From: Lingula anatina
Taxonomy: Eukaryota; Brachiopoda; Lingulata; Lingulida; Lingulidae
NCBI RefSeq assembly: GCF_001039355.2
Contig: NW_019775419.1
Coordinates: 62,001 to 126,000, forward strand
Length of the DNA: 64,000 nt
Reading direction: 5' to 3'
The notes below the pieces were generated by a model. That model was given only the letters and a program-made list of their open reading frames with translations. It searched no databases and was not told where the DNA came from. The translations under genes and the position numbers were made by a program. Shown here in pieces: positions 55,501 through 64,000 of the stretch (its first letter is position 1; each line of letters begins with the position of its first letter).

Positions 55501-58130
55501 CAGAAAGCACCCCATGGTGCATCGAGTGTAAAAGGAAATTATGACTTGAACAAATTTGTCCGGTACTTAAAATCCGACCGTGCGGATGAATCTCTGCCAC
55601 CCCATGCAGTAACAAGAACATCGGGCGGAACCATGTTAGCTATCGATTGAAATCTGAAACATACATGTGAGGTGCATTTTCCGTCTGGCATCAAACTCAT
55701 TACACTGAAGTCTGTATGCTAACGAGTCTTAGTCTTCCCCACTGCTGAATCAAGTCAACAACAAGGGGAGAGAGGTCGCAGTTTCAGGTTGGTTGGATTG
55801 TTTTCCTGCGATGAGAAGTCGTGATCACGCGGTGGTAAGTTAGGCCGCCACAGTTGGACTGTAAATGATCCTTGACACCCTTCTGGTTTTCACACCCCAC
55901 GAGATGCTGGGTGTCCATAGAGACGTTGTACATTCAATATATGAATTACGGGATTACTTAATGATTGGCCAGTCACTGTTATAGCCGACTGTCCTCATTT
56001 CCCATAACATTTTTCTCGAGTCCGTTACATATGAGCTTGCATAAAGTTCCATGATAAATTACATTATAGGCAAACCTACGGCCAAAACCTGGTTTCAAGG
56101 GCATAAACTTTGTTTTGTAATATTTGGTAATAAATTAGATAAATTACCAGTCAAGTAATATCTAGAAACTTCATATTCTCCATACATTACATACGTATGT
56201 ATGTACATGAATATCATAATTGTTGTTGACAGGAGATAAAGCCATTATCTTTAAATGTATGCGACGAATGATTATGAATGATGTATTTACTACAACGTGT
56301 ATGTCCCGCATTTAATTCACATTAAATTGGATTTGCAATTTAGGGCGTGCGGGTGATATGATTAACAGAAACAATTGATGCACTGTACTCGTGTATTCTG
56401 TTTCACTGAAGTGGGATCCATCCAAAACAAAGCAGATGCAATACAGAAAAATGAAAACGGACTTTCCATTCGTAATAATGTTTTAACCACGTTGCAATTG
56501 ATCTTGCAATGTTGCACTCACTGGCGCCCATGTCCTCATCTACACTACGACCACCCGGATCACGTACTTCTCTTCAATAAAGTAGACCTACTTAATGCCC
56601 CTATTTCACACAGCCAGGAATTGACAAGATTCAGGATTCGTAATCAGTTCGTGAAGTTCTTAACATATTCGTATATATTCGTAGTCGGTTCTTGCATTTC
56701 TTGATCAATCACGAAATGATTACGATTCAACCACGAATCCTGAAATTTGTCAATTCCTGGCGATTCGTGGTCTGTGTGAAATAGGGGCATAAAACAGAAG
56801 CGCAATTTGTTCTTCGTGTCAACAAAATTGGACTGTACTCGAGCAATTAGGTTTGTATCTGTAGCAATATAAAAGCATATCCTCTGTCAAAACGCAAACG
56901 AACTGCGCAACACAAGCGTCGTAATCACATCTGACGATAACAGAGAGAAATAACGCTACTTGGATTCACATCATTCTTCTTATTCACAATCTATTTTGCC
57001 TTCTTGATTAATACAAATTCCTTTAACTTATTAACACCCCGGGTTGATATTGATCCGTGTGTATCAGGAAGGTTTGTGCTTGTGCTTAAATGCATTTTTC
57101 ATGACAACATATGGAGAAATCCAGCCTAGGTTGCGTTCACGAGATTACAACAAGTACTGTTGCTCAGTATATCTCTAGGTAGTACGATGGAACGAAAATT
57201 ACTACTACGTTATACCCCGCTTAATTCCCCAAGTCACGCCATGAGAGATGTGAAGTGTAATTACATGTAACTGATTGCGCAAGCTTCCGGCGAGATGCAG
57301 ACGCTTTTATTTATTTATTTTCATTATTCGAACGCCACGTCACAAAAAACTCAAATCGGCAAGAAAGGAAAATTAATTAAAAGATTAAAAAATAAAGCAA
57401 CCCAATTAGCAACTTAATATCGATACATGTTCACAGTTTCGACGTTTAGATGTATATTTTACGCTGCACCAGTATATGTATGCATATTTTTGTTTATGTT
57501 CATTATTTATGTTTTCACACCGCGAGTTCGAATAAAGGAGTTTACCACTAATTTCATCATTGTGCTTTGGTTTCCTCTCTGGATTTGACGTGCCGATATA
57601 CCAAATAGTAAATACACATAACAATCAGAGATGCGTTCCGGTATCTACCGATACATTTCATTTCCAATTAGGCGCTGATTAATTTGACATCTACACAATG
57701 GGCACAACATGCAAAAATTAATCCACAATCTTTGTCATATTATTTTCTTGTGCGGCAAGCGATTATGTGCTGCCTACATGTACATGTATGCCTCTGATTA
57801 ATACATATACATGTAGTAGGTCTCTCGTGTTGACAGGTTTCATTCAGTATTGTTATCTGTACATCGACGTTCGTCTGAACATGATAGCATCCACACTTAA
57901 TCACTCACCCACTGCAAAATTTATAACTTCAGCCTTTTTATATTCATCAAAAAATGCTGCCCACCTCAGTGATTTCATATATATTTTCATTGTATTGCCA
58001 AACAGTACAAATTTGATTCTGTGGCGCAAAACGACAGAAGAACTTACTTGTTTCCATGGTTGTCCGCCAAAGAGTTTCCCAAGTACGTGAGTACTATGAA
58101 AAATGACATAACCTCCACATTCAGCATCAT
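34302..58130 (-). CDS. Gene C: Cys-loop anion channel subunit (glycine-receptor/GluCl-like), 8 exons
   Basis: Exons 5' to 3': 58048-58130, 54013-54110, 42165-42232, 37849-38090, 37170-37252, 36241-36378, 34845-35230, 34302-34514; second copies at 60395-60477 (exon 1), 52058-52125, 46375-46616, 45725-45807, 44801-44938 (exons 3-6), 33212-33597 and 32669-32881 (exons 7, 8). One contig (34136-43967) holds exons 3-8 and the next (43969-60091) exons 1-6, so they tile one gene. Length 1311 nt, 436 aa, no frame break. Cys-loop C171/C185, second pair C231/C242, AVPARV before TM2, 6' Ile291, short basic M3-M4 loop. Exons 4 and 6 are 9 and 6 nt longer than in A and B. Same presumed role as gene B. Confidence 0.86.
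34845..35230 (-). CDS. Gene C exon 7: TM1-TM3
   Basis: 386 nt. GAYTCIYAEFRLKRDIRFY, TM1, AVPARVSIGLITVLTITTQS, SYIKAVDVW, TM3 LLFVFGSVLEYAFVNVLL, then a very basic KERKRRRQEAEQ start of the M3-M4 loop. GAYTC replaces the GEYTC of A and B. Confidence 0.9.
36241..36378 (-). CDS. Gene C exon 6: loop B end to loop C
   Basis: 138 nt, acceptor ACTTTCAG, donor GTACTT. AYTTDDIIFVWSDHPLQFKD, DIHVNIPEFTLDN, NCTTRTITG. Two residues longer than the paralogues within the loop F stretch. Confidence 0.9.
37170..37252 (-). CDS. Gene C exon 5: Cys-loop
   Basis: 83 nt, acceptor CATTGCAG, donor GTGAGT. LSVRLDCLYDFTNFPMD then IQTCRIEMHS, C171/C185. Confidence 0.9.
37849..38090 (-). CDS. Gene C exon 4: loops D, A, E
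   Basis: 242 nt, acceptor CGTTTCAG, donor GTCAGT. DFTVNLYLRQMWNDPRLQLN, then a three-residue longer NTSNLSDNVHRSG loop with two sequons, VPDLFFSNEKQSWRHD, ITTPNILLRV and LYSQ(R). Confidence 0.92.
38237..38554. mobile_element. 318-bp TTAA-flanked MITE, absent from the other copy
   Basis: TTAA at 38233-38236 and 38555-38558; ends AGGGATAACAACT and (inverted) AGGGATAAAAACT, 12 of 13 paired. The other copy has one TTAA (46771-46774) in the same flank. Contains a long internal palindrome at 38348-38388. Target and ends fit a piggyBac-like non-autonomous element. Confidence 0.75.
38348..38388. repeat. Palindrome inside the TTAA element
   Basis: Arms GTAATAATCTC and GAGATTATTAC, with a second nested palindrome TAAGAGATTATCTCTTA in the loop. 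Confidence 0.85.
40441..40812. mobile_element. Foldback element, broken copy with internal n
   Basis: Starts with CCCCGGACAATTCCCC repeats, then one arm of the long inverted repeat seen complete at 50012-50755, then a single n at 40751 and a GGGGGATTGTCCGG end. The second arm and loop are missing, so assembly probably failed at the hairpin. Confidence 0.6.
40751..40751. other. Single-n join inside a hairpin element
   Basis: Contig break inside the foldback element. Confidence 0.85.
42165..42232 (-). CDS. Gene C exon 3
   Basis: 68 nt, acceptor TCTTTACAG, donor GTAAGA. (E)IPTAVKVNLAINSFSEFN then AAAM. Confidence 0.88.
43968..43968. other. Single-n scaffold join
   Basis: Join between copy ends of overlap 4; sequence right of it restarts at the equivalent of 35406. 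Confidence 0.9.
44801..44938 (-). CDS. Gene C exon 6, second copy
   Basis: 138 nt, same splice sites and reading as 36241-36378. Confidence 0.86.
45725..45807 (-). CDS. Gene C exon 5, second copy
   Basis: 83 nt Cys-loop exon, same protein as 37170-37252; differs by silent changes. Confidence 0.86.
46375..46616 (-). CDS. Gene C exon 4, second copy
   Basis: 242 nt. The six differences from 37849-38090 that I traced (for example AAT/AAC Asn, GAC/GAT Asp, CGG/CGA Arg) are all synonymous. Confidence 0.88.
47751..49066. mobile_element. Tc1/mariner-type transposon, 1316 bp, with TA target duplication
   Basis: Terminal inverted repeats of 27 bp with one mismatch (outer bases CACTGATGCTCA). TA at 47749-47750 and at 49067-49068. 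The other allele keeps the empty site: CCTATATAAATATGAC at about 39502-39517 with a single TA. Sits in intron 3 of gene C. Encodes a dead transposase on the minus strand. Confidence 0.95.
48090..48805 (-). pseudogene. Tc1-like transposase pseudogene
   Basis: N-terminal HTH text (EVIRWQIMGSHRAGVPKRHI) in one frame, then SKLVAKWRQT and KPLSGRPILTDARDED in another, so a frameshift separates them. Between FDYATRTSSYQ and VIQGRCPG a block is deleted that should hold the first catalytic Asp. VQDNA (second Asp) and LNVIEH (third acidic residue) remain. The codon after IEHA is TAG where the family has Trp. The C-terminal part then continues in frame. Cannot make an active enzyme. Confidence 0.88.
50012..50755. 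mobile_element. Foldback element with long inverted arms
   Basis: Left arm (about 50020-50270, ACAAATATAAAGTA... to AGGTAAAGGAGGGG) recurs inverted at about 50490-50750 with roughly three-quarters identity by eye. Outer ends are CCGGACAATT and (inverted) CCGGACAATT. The centre holds a perfect 10-bp hairpin (50336-50345 with 50354-50363). No coding capacity; a hairpin-type non-autonomous element. Confidence 0.7.
52058..52125 (-). CDS. Gene C exon 3, second copy
   Basis: 68 nt, same as 42165-42232; on the contig that carries exons 1 and 2. Confidence 0.87.
54013..54110 (-). CDS. Gene C exon 2
   Basis: 98 nt, acceptor ATATTTCAG, donor GTAAGG. SSYELKRDALLSLDHITFSN then DYDRRIRPHLHKG. Two codons longer than in A and B; only one copy in the window. 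Confidence 0.87.
54197..54221. repeat. (CA)n microsatellite
   Basis: About 11 CA units in intron 1 of gene C. Confidence 0.85.
55420..55445. repeat. (TC)n microsatellite
   Basis: About 13 CT units. Confidence 0.85.
56595..56790. mobile_element. Foldback MITE with 19-bp perfect ends
   Basis: Ends ATGCCCCTATTTCACACAG and its exact inverse at 56772-56790. Inside, CCAGGAATTGACAA and CAGGATTCGT also recur inverted, so nearly the whole 196 bp folds back. No coding capacity. Confidence 0.8.
58048..58130 (-). CDS. Gene C exon 1: start and signal peptide
   Basis: ATG at 58130 (second ATG follows at once). MMLNVEVMSFFIVLTYLGN then SLADNHGN; donor AACAA/GTAAGT, phase 2, as in gene B. The phase and donor context fit exon 2 exactly. 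Confidence 0.78.
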
Positions 58131-58377
58131 CAGTTATCCTCCTGTTCGCGCACGAGTTAGATAAAGCTTTCTTCTGCGACAAATCATCGGACGGCTGATA
58201 TTTTGACCTTAACAAAGCTACTGAACGAACGCGGGTACATTTTCTTAGACGCGCTTTCCCAATTTACCAATTACATCAGAGTCACGGGATGAAAATACGT
58301 TTCAGTATTGTTTAACCAAGAGGGCTCACTTCTGATTTCTTACAGCAAGATGTTGAATACTCATATGGATGTAAAGA

Positions 58378-58451
58378 GGCGGGGCTCATTCCTGAAACAG
58401 TAATTGGACGTCGAGGACTGACGTGACAGCTGACGGTGTAATGGGGCGGGG
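58378..58451 (-). promoter_or_regulatory. Candidate gene C promoter: GC boxes and CRE-like site
   Basis: Two GC boxes (GGCGGGG at 58378-58384, GGGGCGGGG at 58443-58451) flank TGACGTGA at 58419-58426, about 250-320 bases upstream of the ATG. GC boxes are kept in the second copy (60735-60741 and about 60800-60808). Motif-based inference only. Confidence 0.35.
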
Positions 58452-60091
58452 TTAATAGTAATATTTACATATTCTGGTCACATGCTCTGAGAAGTGCTTC
58501 TCTTGCGTTGTCTAGTATATCTGACTTGCGTTTTGTGCAACGTCCAATGGGTAAGAAACCTAGGACATATAATTGAAACATGCAATTGTAATTTACAGAT
58601 GTTATCCAAAACCCAATGTAATAATCTATCACGCAGTATGAGTCAGCTGAAAAACCCAAACTTCAGTTAAAATCCCCCGTCATTTTGATTTTTTTTTTTA
58701 TTTTAGAAAATTCCCTTGATGAGTTTCATTTACAGACACATCCAAGACTTTACGTGTAGACTCGGCAGTCTGCCCGGGTTGATTGCCGAGCTTATAAATC
58801 AATCAGTTAAATACACAACAAGGAAATGCCTCCTTTCAATTGAAAATGATATTAAGGGATGTGCATGGGAATAAGATAGGTTCATTTAATTAAGTTTTAT
58901 ACATTATCATGAAACAACGAAAATTACTCATATTTAGAGCAATTCTCCTTTACTTTGGGGATTCGTAATATTGAATATAGCTTACCGGCACTTCAGATTA
59001 TTGCCTAACCTCTATACTAATACAACGTGTAACTACATGTACTTGAAGGTGCCTGTTGGCCGTTCGATTTTGTATACCCTCGAGCCTCTTTATCTCTCCT
59101 GGCATATTGTACATGCCAAAAAACGGGGTGCGATGTGGGCCAAATATTGCCTCGCCATCGTCGATATCTTGGCGTAGGTACAGGGACGGGTGACTCGAGG
59201 GTATGTGCCCGCCCCCCTTCTTCCTTAATTGGCCCAAGGGGGAGTTTTCTCTCCCTTTTCGGGGTTCCTGGAAGCAATGGATCTCGGAAATGTTAGGGCA
59301 AAGATGGTGAAATGGGATGCTCCTTTTGCATAAGTAAACCATGCTTCTGAGTGTGCCTCCCCCACCCACATTACCCCAACCTGTCCTTCAGATTTGCCAT
59401 CGTTGTCCATTTAAAGCCCATATGAAATGCGATGCCCGTACGGTGCACGTATACTGCCCGTAATACTCTTTCGTACGGCGTCTTCATCTCAGGAGCGGAG
59501 GTAGACGGTGGCCGTGCTAAATCACATATAATCGTACGGAGTTAAGGCCATGCAATGTAGAAATACTCGGCGTAGCCCGAAGCTCATTACAATTTCAAAA
59601 AAAAAAAAAAAAAAAAAGTACGGACAATTTCATCGCACGGCACCAGTGTAAATGTAATCTAGTCATAAAAAGAATAATGAGATCCATTTTTCCAAAAGAC
59701 AAACCACCCTAAAACGTTTTTCAAAAATATATGTGAAAAGCGCTCATAATTAAGTACGTCTGTTAAGATACTTAATAGTATATTACATAAGCTTCAAATT
59801 GTCATTGGTGCGGTTGTGCCCTTAGACAGAAGTCGCAACAAACGCAATGTCAAACTACTCATCATCTCTCTGTTGCATTCGGTATTACTTTATATATGCG
59901 AGGAATCTAAATATGATTGGTATTCATAGTCGAGTAGCCAGAACGCTAACCCTGCAATGTTTTTTCCTGTAAACTTTTTTTGCTGAAATGCATTCTTTAG
60001 GTCGAGAGAAGCAAAATTAGCTTGGTTGCTATTTCCGAGACCTTGAGCATTTTTCAATATGGCCGTCAATTTATGAGGAAAAAGAAAAACG

Positions 60092-60092
60092 N
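60092..60092. other. Single-n scaffold join
   Basis: Sequence after it restarts at the equivalent of 57747. Confidence 0.9.
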
Positions 60093-62025
60093 CTTGTGCG
60101 GCAAGCGATTATGTGCTGCCTACATGTACATGTATGCCTCTGATTAATACATATACATGTAGTAGGTCTCTCGTGTTGACAGGTTTCATTCAGTATTGTT
60201 ATCTGTACATCGACGTTCGTCTGAACATGATAGCATCCACACTTAATCACTCACCCACTGCAAAATTTATAACTTCAGCCTTTTTATATACATCAAAAAA
60301 ATGCTGCCCACCTCAGTGATTTCATATATATTTTCATTGTATTGCCAAACAGTACAAATTTGATTCTGTGGCGCAAAACGACAGAAGAACTTACTTGTTT
60401 CCATGGTTGTCCGCCAAAGAGTTTCCCAAGTACGTGAGTACCATGAAAAATGACATAACCTCCACATTCAGCATCATCAGTTATCCTCCTGTTCGCGGCG
60501 CACGAGTTAGATAAAGCTTTCTTCTGCGACAAATCATCGGACGGCTGATATTTTGACCTTAACAAAGCTACTGAACGAACGTGGGTACATTTTCTTAGAC
60601 GCGCTTTCCCAATTTACCAATTACATCAGAGTCACGGGATGAAAATACGCTTCAGTATTGTTTCACCATCGATTAAGAGGGCTCACTTCTGATTTCTAAC
60701 AGCAAGATGTTGAATACTCATATGGGTGTAAAGAGGCGGGGCTCATTCCTGAAACAGTAATTGGACGTCGAGGACTGATGTGACAGCTGACGGTGTAATG
60801 GGGCGGGGTTAATAGTAATATTTACATATTCTGGTCACATGCTCTGAGAAGTGCTTCTATTGCGTTGTCTAGTATATATCTGACTTGCGTTTTGTGCAAC
60901 GTCCAATGGGTATGAAACCTGGGACATGTAATTGAAACATGTAATTGTAATTTACAGATGTTATCCAAAGCTCAATGTAATAATCTATCACGCAGCATGA
61001 GTCAGCTAAAAAACCCAAACTTCAGTTAAAATCCCCCGTCATTTTGATTTTTTTTATTTTAGAAAATTCCCTTGATAAGTGTCATTTCCAGACACATCCA
61101 AGAGTTTACGTGTAGACTCGGCAGTCTGCCTGGGTTGATTGCCGAGCTTATAAATCAATCAGTTAAATACACAACAAGGAAATGCTTCCTTTCAATTGAA
61201 AATGATATTAAGGGATGTGCATGGGAATAAAATAGGTTCATTTAATTAAGTCTTATACATTATCGTGAAACAACGAAAATTACTCATATTTAGAGCAATT
61301 CTCCTTTACTTTGGGGATTCGTAATATTGAATATATCCTACCGGCACTTCAGATTATTGCCTAACTTCTGGACTAATACAACGTGTAACTACATGTACTT
61401 GAAGGTGCCTGTTGGCCTTTCGATTTTGTATACCCTTGAGCCTCTTTATCTCTCCTGGCAGATTATACATGCCAAAAAACGGGATGCAGTGTGGGCCAAA
61501 ATATTGCCTCGCTATCACTGATACTTTGGCGCAGGTACAGAAGGGGAAGGGGGCTCGAGGGGTATGTGCCCGCCCCCTTCTACCTTTATTGTATTTCCTG
61601 CCCAAGTGTGAGTTTTCTCTCAATCCGTTTTCAGGGGTTCTGGAAGAAATGGATGTCGGAAAAATTTGGACCAAACAAAAGTGCAAGCTGATGCCTTTTT
61701 GCCTAAGTTAACCATGCTTGTGCAACTGGGAGTGTACCCAAGCATCTCCGAATTTGCCCTGCCTTCGCTGTCAATTTTTAATTAATTATGAAATTCTTTT
61801 CCTGAAATGCAGAACGACCCTAAAACGTGTTTCAATGTATATGAAAATTTCGTTTATAATCAAATACGTCATAATTAAGCTTCAAATTGTCATTGATGTG
61901 GTTGTGCCATTCGACAAAAATCACAACAAACGCAGTGTCAAACTACTCATCACCTCTCCATGAGATCGGTTTTCGTGTAGCAAATCAGTATTGTTTTATA
62001 CATGTGAGAAATTTAAATATGATTG
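60093..62025. repeat. Contig overlap 5, right copy
   Basis: Second copy of 57747 onward; beyond about 61300 it diverges more strongly from the left copy. Confidence 0.78.
60395..60477 (-). CDS. Gene C exon 1, second copy
   Basis: 83 nt, same splice donor; codon 12 is ATG here and ATA in 58048-58130 (Met/Ile in the signal peptide), a harmless replacement in a hydrophobic core. Confidence 0.72.
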
Positions 62026-62879
62026 ATATTCAATTGGGCTATCAATAATGGTATATTTAAATTTTCAAGTAACGAATTGTTTAAGAAATGATAAGAAAAG
62101 TTTGCCATTTTAATTTATTCACTTCCATGCAGTAATCTCATCGCTTGCTGTTACAACGTTGACTTCACTCTCGTATCATAATCTATGGCCTCTACACCAC
62201 TTAAACAATTGCCTAGCCAAGACTCTCAGCTATATAAGATCGCCGGTAAAATGCTACTTCAAACGCTTTTCTTTTGACCCAAAAAGGAAAATCTACATTT
62301 TTGTTCACAAGTGTTCACACATGGCATCTCTTTTGTCTACAAAGGGTAGCCTATCTAGCACACTTTGCATACACCCATCTCGCGTGAATGTAGCTCCGAG
62401 ATGAACATAGGCTTCACAATGGGGAATACCCGCTTTAAGGGTCTGCCGCTAGATGGCGTGGGGGTGAAAGCAGTCCTTCTTAAATCTCGCAGAATCTCGC
62501 TCACGGCTTAACACCAGAGTTTAACATGGAGCGTGTGCACGCGTCGCTGACAGTGAACCAACTCAAACGCAATTTACTTGAATGTGGTGCCATAACATCT
62601 GGATGAAAATGTGAATTGACTGAAAGGTATGTGTTTTCTTTTCATTTTGAAAAACACGAATGCTAACTATTTTCCTTGAAAAAAATCGAACATTAGTCGA
62701 GGTGTGTGTGTCAAATCTGACATGTTATGTACATGTAGACTACTGTAGGTACGAGTAGGCCTACGCTCATATTTTGTTTTAGTAGCACGAAAGACGAAGA
62801 TTTTTTATACTTAGTAAATGAACTTATTTATTTTCTTTATAATGTTACCCAAAGAATATCACCAATCCTTATAGGGGCA
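62026..62879. other. Intergenic DNA between gene C 5' region and the LINE
   Basis: No gene I can support. A short plus-strand frame at 62526-62606 has an ATG and stop but no family resemblance. Confidence 0.5.
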
Positions 62880-64000
62880 TATATACACACATAGATAGAT
62901 TTTTTTATCTAACCGTCTCCAAGCAGATACAATATTAAACAAAACAAAACAAAAAGTAAATTACATATACAGTTAATCCTCCGACCTTTCCGTCTCCGAC
63001 AACATCAAACATCTATGGGCATAATTAGCCATTGTATTAATGTCACCCGTATTGTTAAAGAAAGACGTAATGTCTGAAAAGTCTAGCCTATTGTAGTCTT
63101 CTCTTAACTGTTTCGTTTTTTGACAGAAACAAATTACATGCTCTTCCGTCTGAACATCAGTTCCACATGTACACAGTCTCATATTTCTGGGGCGGCGTGA
63201 CCATCTCCCCGTTTCAATAGCTAAACTATGAGCACTTAGCCGTAACCGGGAACAGGCTATCCTGTCCCGTTCCCTGAGACTGTATGATGAATACATGTCG
63301 TGTATAGACAAGTTAGGATTCATCTTAAAGTATGTAACAGATTTAATTCTGGTTGAATTTCTAATTCGATTCTTTAATTCAGCTCTATTTGCTTCTATAA
63401 TGTTATTAGAGTTAACCACTTTGGTCAGATATCGGGCTCCCCTGGTGCCGTTGTCGTTACAAAGCCGCCACACATGCATAAAAGGATCGTCCACCATGCC
63501 AGATCGTGTCTGAAGAATCTTAGTCATATAGGATCTTTGTGCAGCGCGTACCCTGGCGCTCAGTTCGGGTATTCCTAATTCGGCTAGTATTAAGTCATTA
63601 GGAGTGCTCTGCCTGACACTTTATAAAGTTTTAATAATTGCGTAATAGGACGACTGAGCTGTTTTATAAGTTGAACATAACCAGGATTCACAGCCATACA
63701 GCACCGAAGATATCAATGCTGCTTCCATGACCTTTTTTCTTTATAGGAAATGGGAAGTCCGCATTTTTCGAAATAAAAGACGCAAACTTTAAAAGTTGAG
63801 ACTGTTTTGTGGAAATTTGTTGTCTGACCGCTTCAACGCAACCGCCAGTCTGACTAAACATTACCCCTAGATATGTATACACTTTACAATTTTTAACCGA
63901 TACATCTATAGCTGTCAAAGGTATCTTATCTCGTTCTTCCCCATTTATCACCATAAACTCCGTTTTGTCATTGTTAATCACCATTCCGGATCTCTGGCAG
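62880..64000 (-). mobile_element. Non-LTR retrotransposon (LINE), 3' part, continues beyond the window
   Basis: Minus strand, 5' part lies beyond 64000. Shows the end of the reverse transcriptase domain, a C-terminal region with a Cys/His motif, a stop at 62973-62975 and an AT-rich 3' tail (TATCTATCTATG repeats near 62890). I cannot assign the clade from this part. Confidence 0.85.
62973..64000 (-). pseudogene. LINE reverse transcriptase, degenerate C-terminal half
   Basis: Segment 63688-63984 reads INNDKTEFMVI and YTYLGVMFSQTGG, the RT thumb-side motifs. The frame then shifts near 63745 to KKVMEAALISSVLYGCESWL. A TAA interrupts at about 63620 (after AIIKTL, before SVRQSTPND). The rest is open to 62973, with LCTCGTDVQTEEHVICFC, a zinc-binding-like motif usual at LINE C-termini. 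One frameshift and one stop make it inactive. Confidence 0.85.

Larger units (their letters stand above)
54111..58047. other. Gene C intron 1
   Basis: 3.9 kb with a (CA)n tract, a (TC)n tract at 55420-55445 and the foldback MITE at 56595-56790. No further exon recognised. Confidence 0.55.
57747..59925. repeat. Contig overlap 5, left copy (repeated at 60093-62025)
   Basis: From CTTGTGCGGCAAGCGATT. Near identity over about the first 1.3 kb (exon 1 and promoter of gene C), then clearly more divergence and a block at about 59410-59660 with a poly-A run (59599-59619) that the right copy lacks. Confidence 0.8.

Noticed and set aside
34-58130. Assignment as nicotinic, serotonin or cation-selective subunits
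   Set aside because: All carry P-A-R before TM2, the second Cys pair of GlyR/GluCl type, and no vicinal Cys in loop C; this fits anion channels.
57901-58215. 104-aa minus-strand frame around gene C exon 1
   Set aside because: It is a shadow of the signal-peptide exon in another frame; the MMLNVEV frame gives a signal peptide and the right phase.
58998-61686. Pair of matching minus-strand open frames (58998-59369 and 61354-61686)
   Set aside because: Their ends share a stretch (PFFGMYN, GEIKRL, HLQVHVVTRCIS) but one upstream half is not alignable with the other, there are no clear splice sites and the similarity is explained by the allelic repeat. No known domain recognised.
62526-62606. Short plus-strand frame MERVHASLTVNQLKRNLLEC followed by a GTATGT
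   Set aside because: 27 codons ending in a stop before the GT; no homology and no downstream exon.
1-64000. CRISPR arrays, operons, rRNA or tRNA genes
   Set aside because: No regularly spaced direct repeats, the genome is intron-bearing eukaryotic, and I recognised no RNA gene.

Overview
The window is nuclear DNA of an invertebrate animal. It has intron-rich genes with GT/AG junctions, abundant microsatellites, MITE-like elements, a Tc1/mariner insertion and a decayed LINE. The genes themselves do not let me choose between a marine lophotrochozoan and a non-vertebrate deuterostome.

The protein-coding content I can support is one tandem family. It consists of three paralogous Cys-loop (pentameric ligand-gated) chloride-channel subunit genes, all on the minus strand, and closest in signature to glycine-receptor/GluCl-type subunits. 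I rebuilt all three exon by exon from splice sites, reading phase and homology. Each has eight coding exons with the same phases at every junction. Gene A (34-6919) gives 435 aa, gene B (9193-20201) gives 451 aa and gene C (about 34302-58130, scattered over duplicated contigs) gives 436 aa. Each has a signal peptide, an YD-x-R-x-RP N-terminal motif (HDGRLRP in A), a loop-D Arg, a 13-residue Cys-loop, the second Cys pair typical of GlyR/GluCl, a PAR anion-selectivity motif before TM2, and four TM helices. Such subunits form pentameric ligand-gated chloride channels in the plasma membrane of neurons or other excitable cells. The three could co-assemble or replace each other. The ligand cannot be read from sequence alone. 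All three carry Ile instead of Thr at the TM2 6' pore position.

Layout: 1-6.9 kb gene A, with exons 3-5 present twice around an N gap; 9.2-20.2 kb gene B, intact on one contig; 20.2-32.7 kb intergenic repeat-rich DNA, mostly present twice; 32.7-58.1 kb gene C, with exons 3-8 present twice and exon 1 repeated at 60.4 kb; 62.9-64 kb the 3' part of a minus-strand LINE.

The assembly needs care. At the two long N runs and at three of the four single-n joins, the sequence to the right repeats the end of the sequence to the left (1.3-9.8 kb overlaps). The contig ends lie mostly in microsatellite, poly-C, poly-A or hairpin sequence. Coding differences that I compared between copies are almost all synonymous. 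These look like unmerged haplotypes or contig overlaps, not biological tandem duplications. They are useful, because allele pairs expose filled and empty sites of a Tc1-like transposon and of two TTAA-flanked elements.
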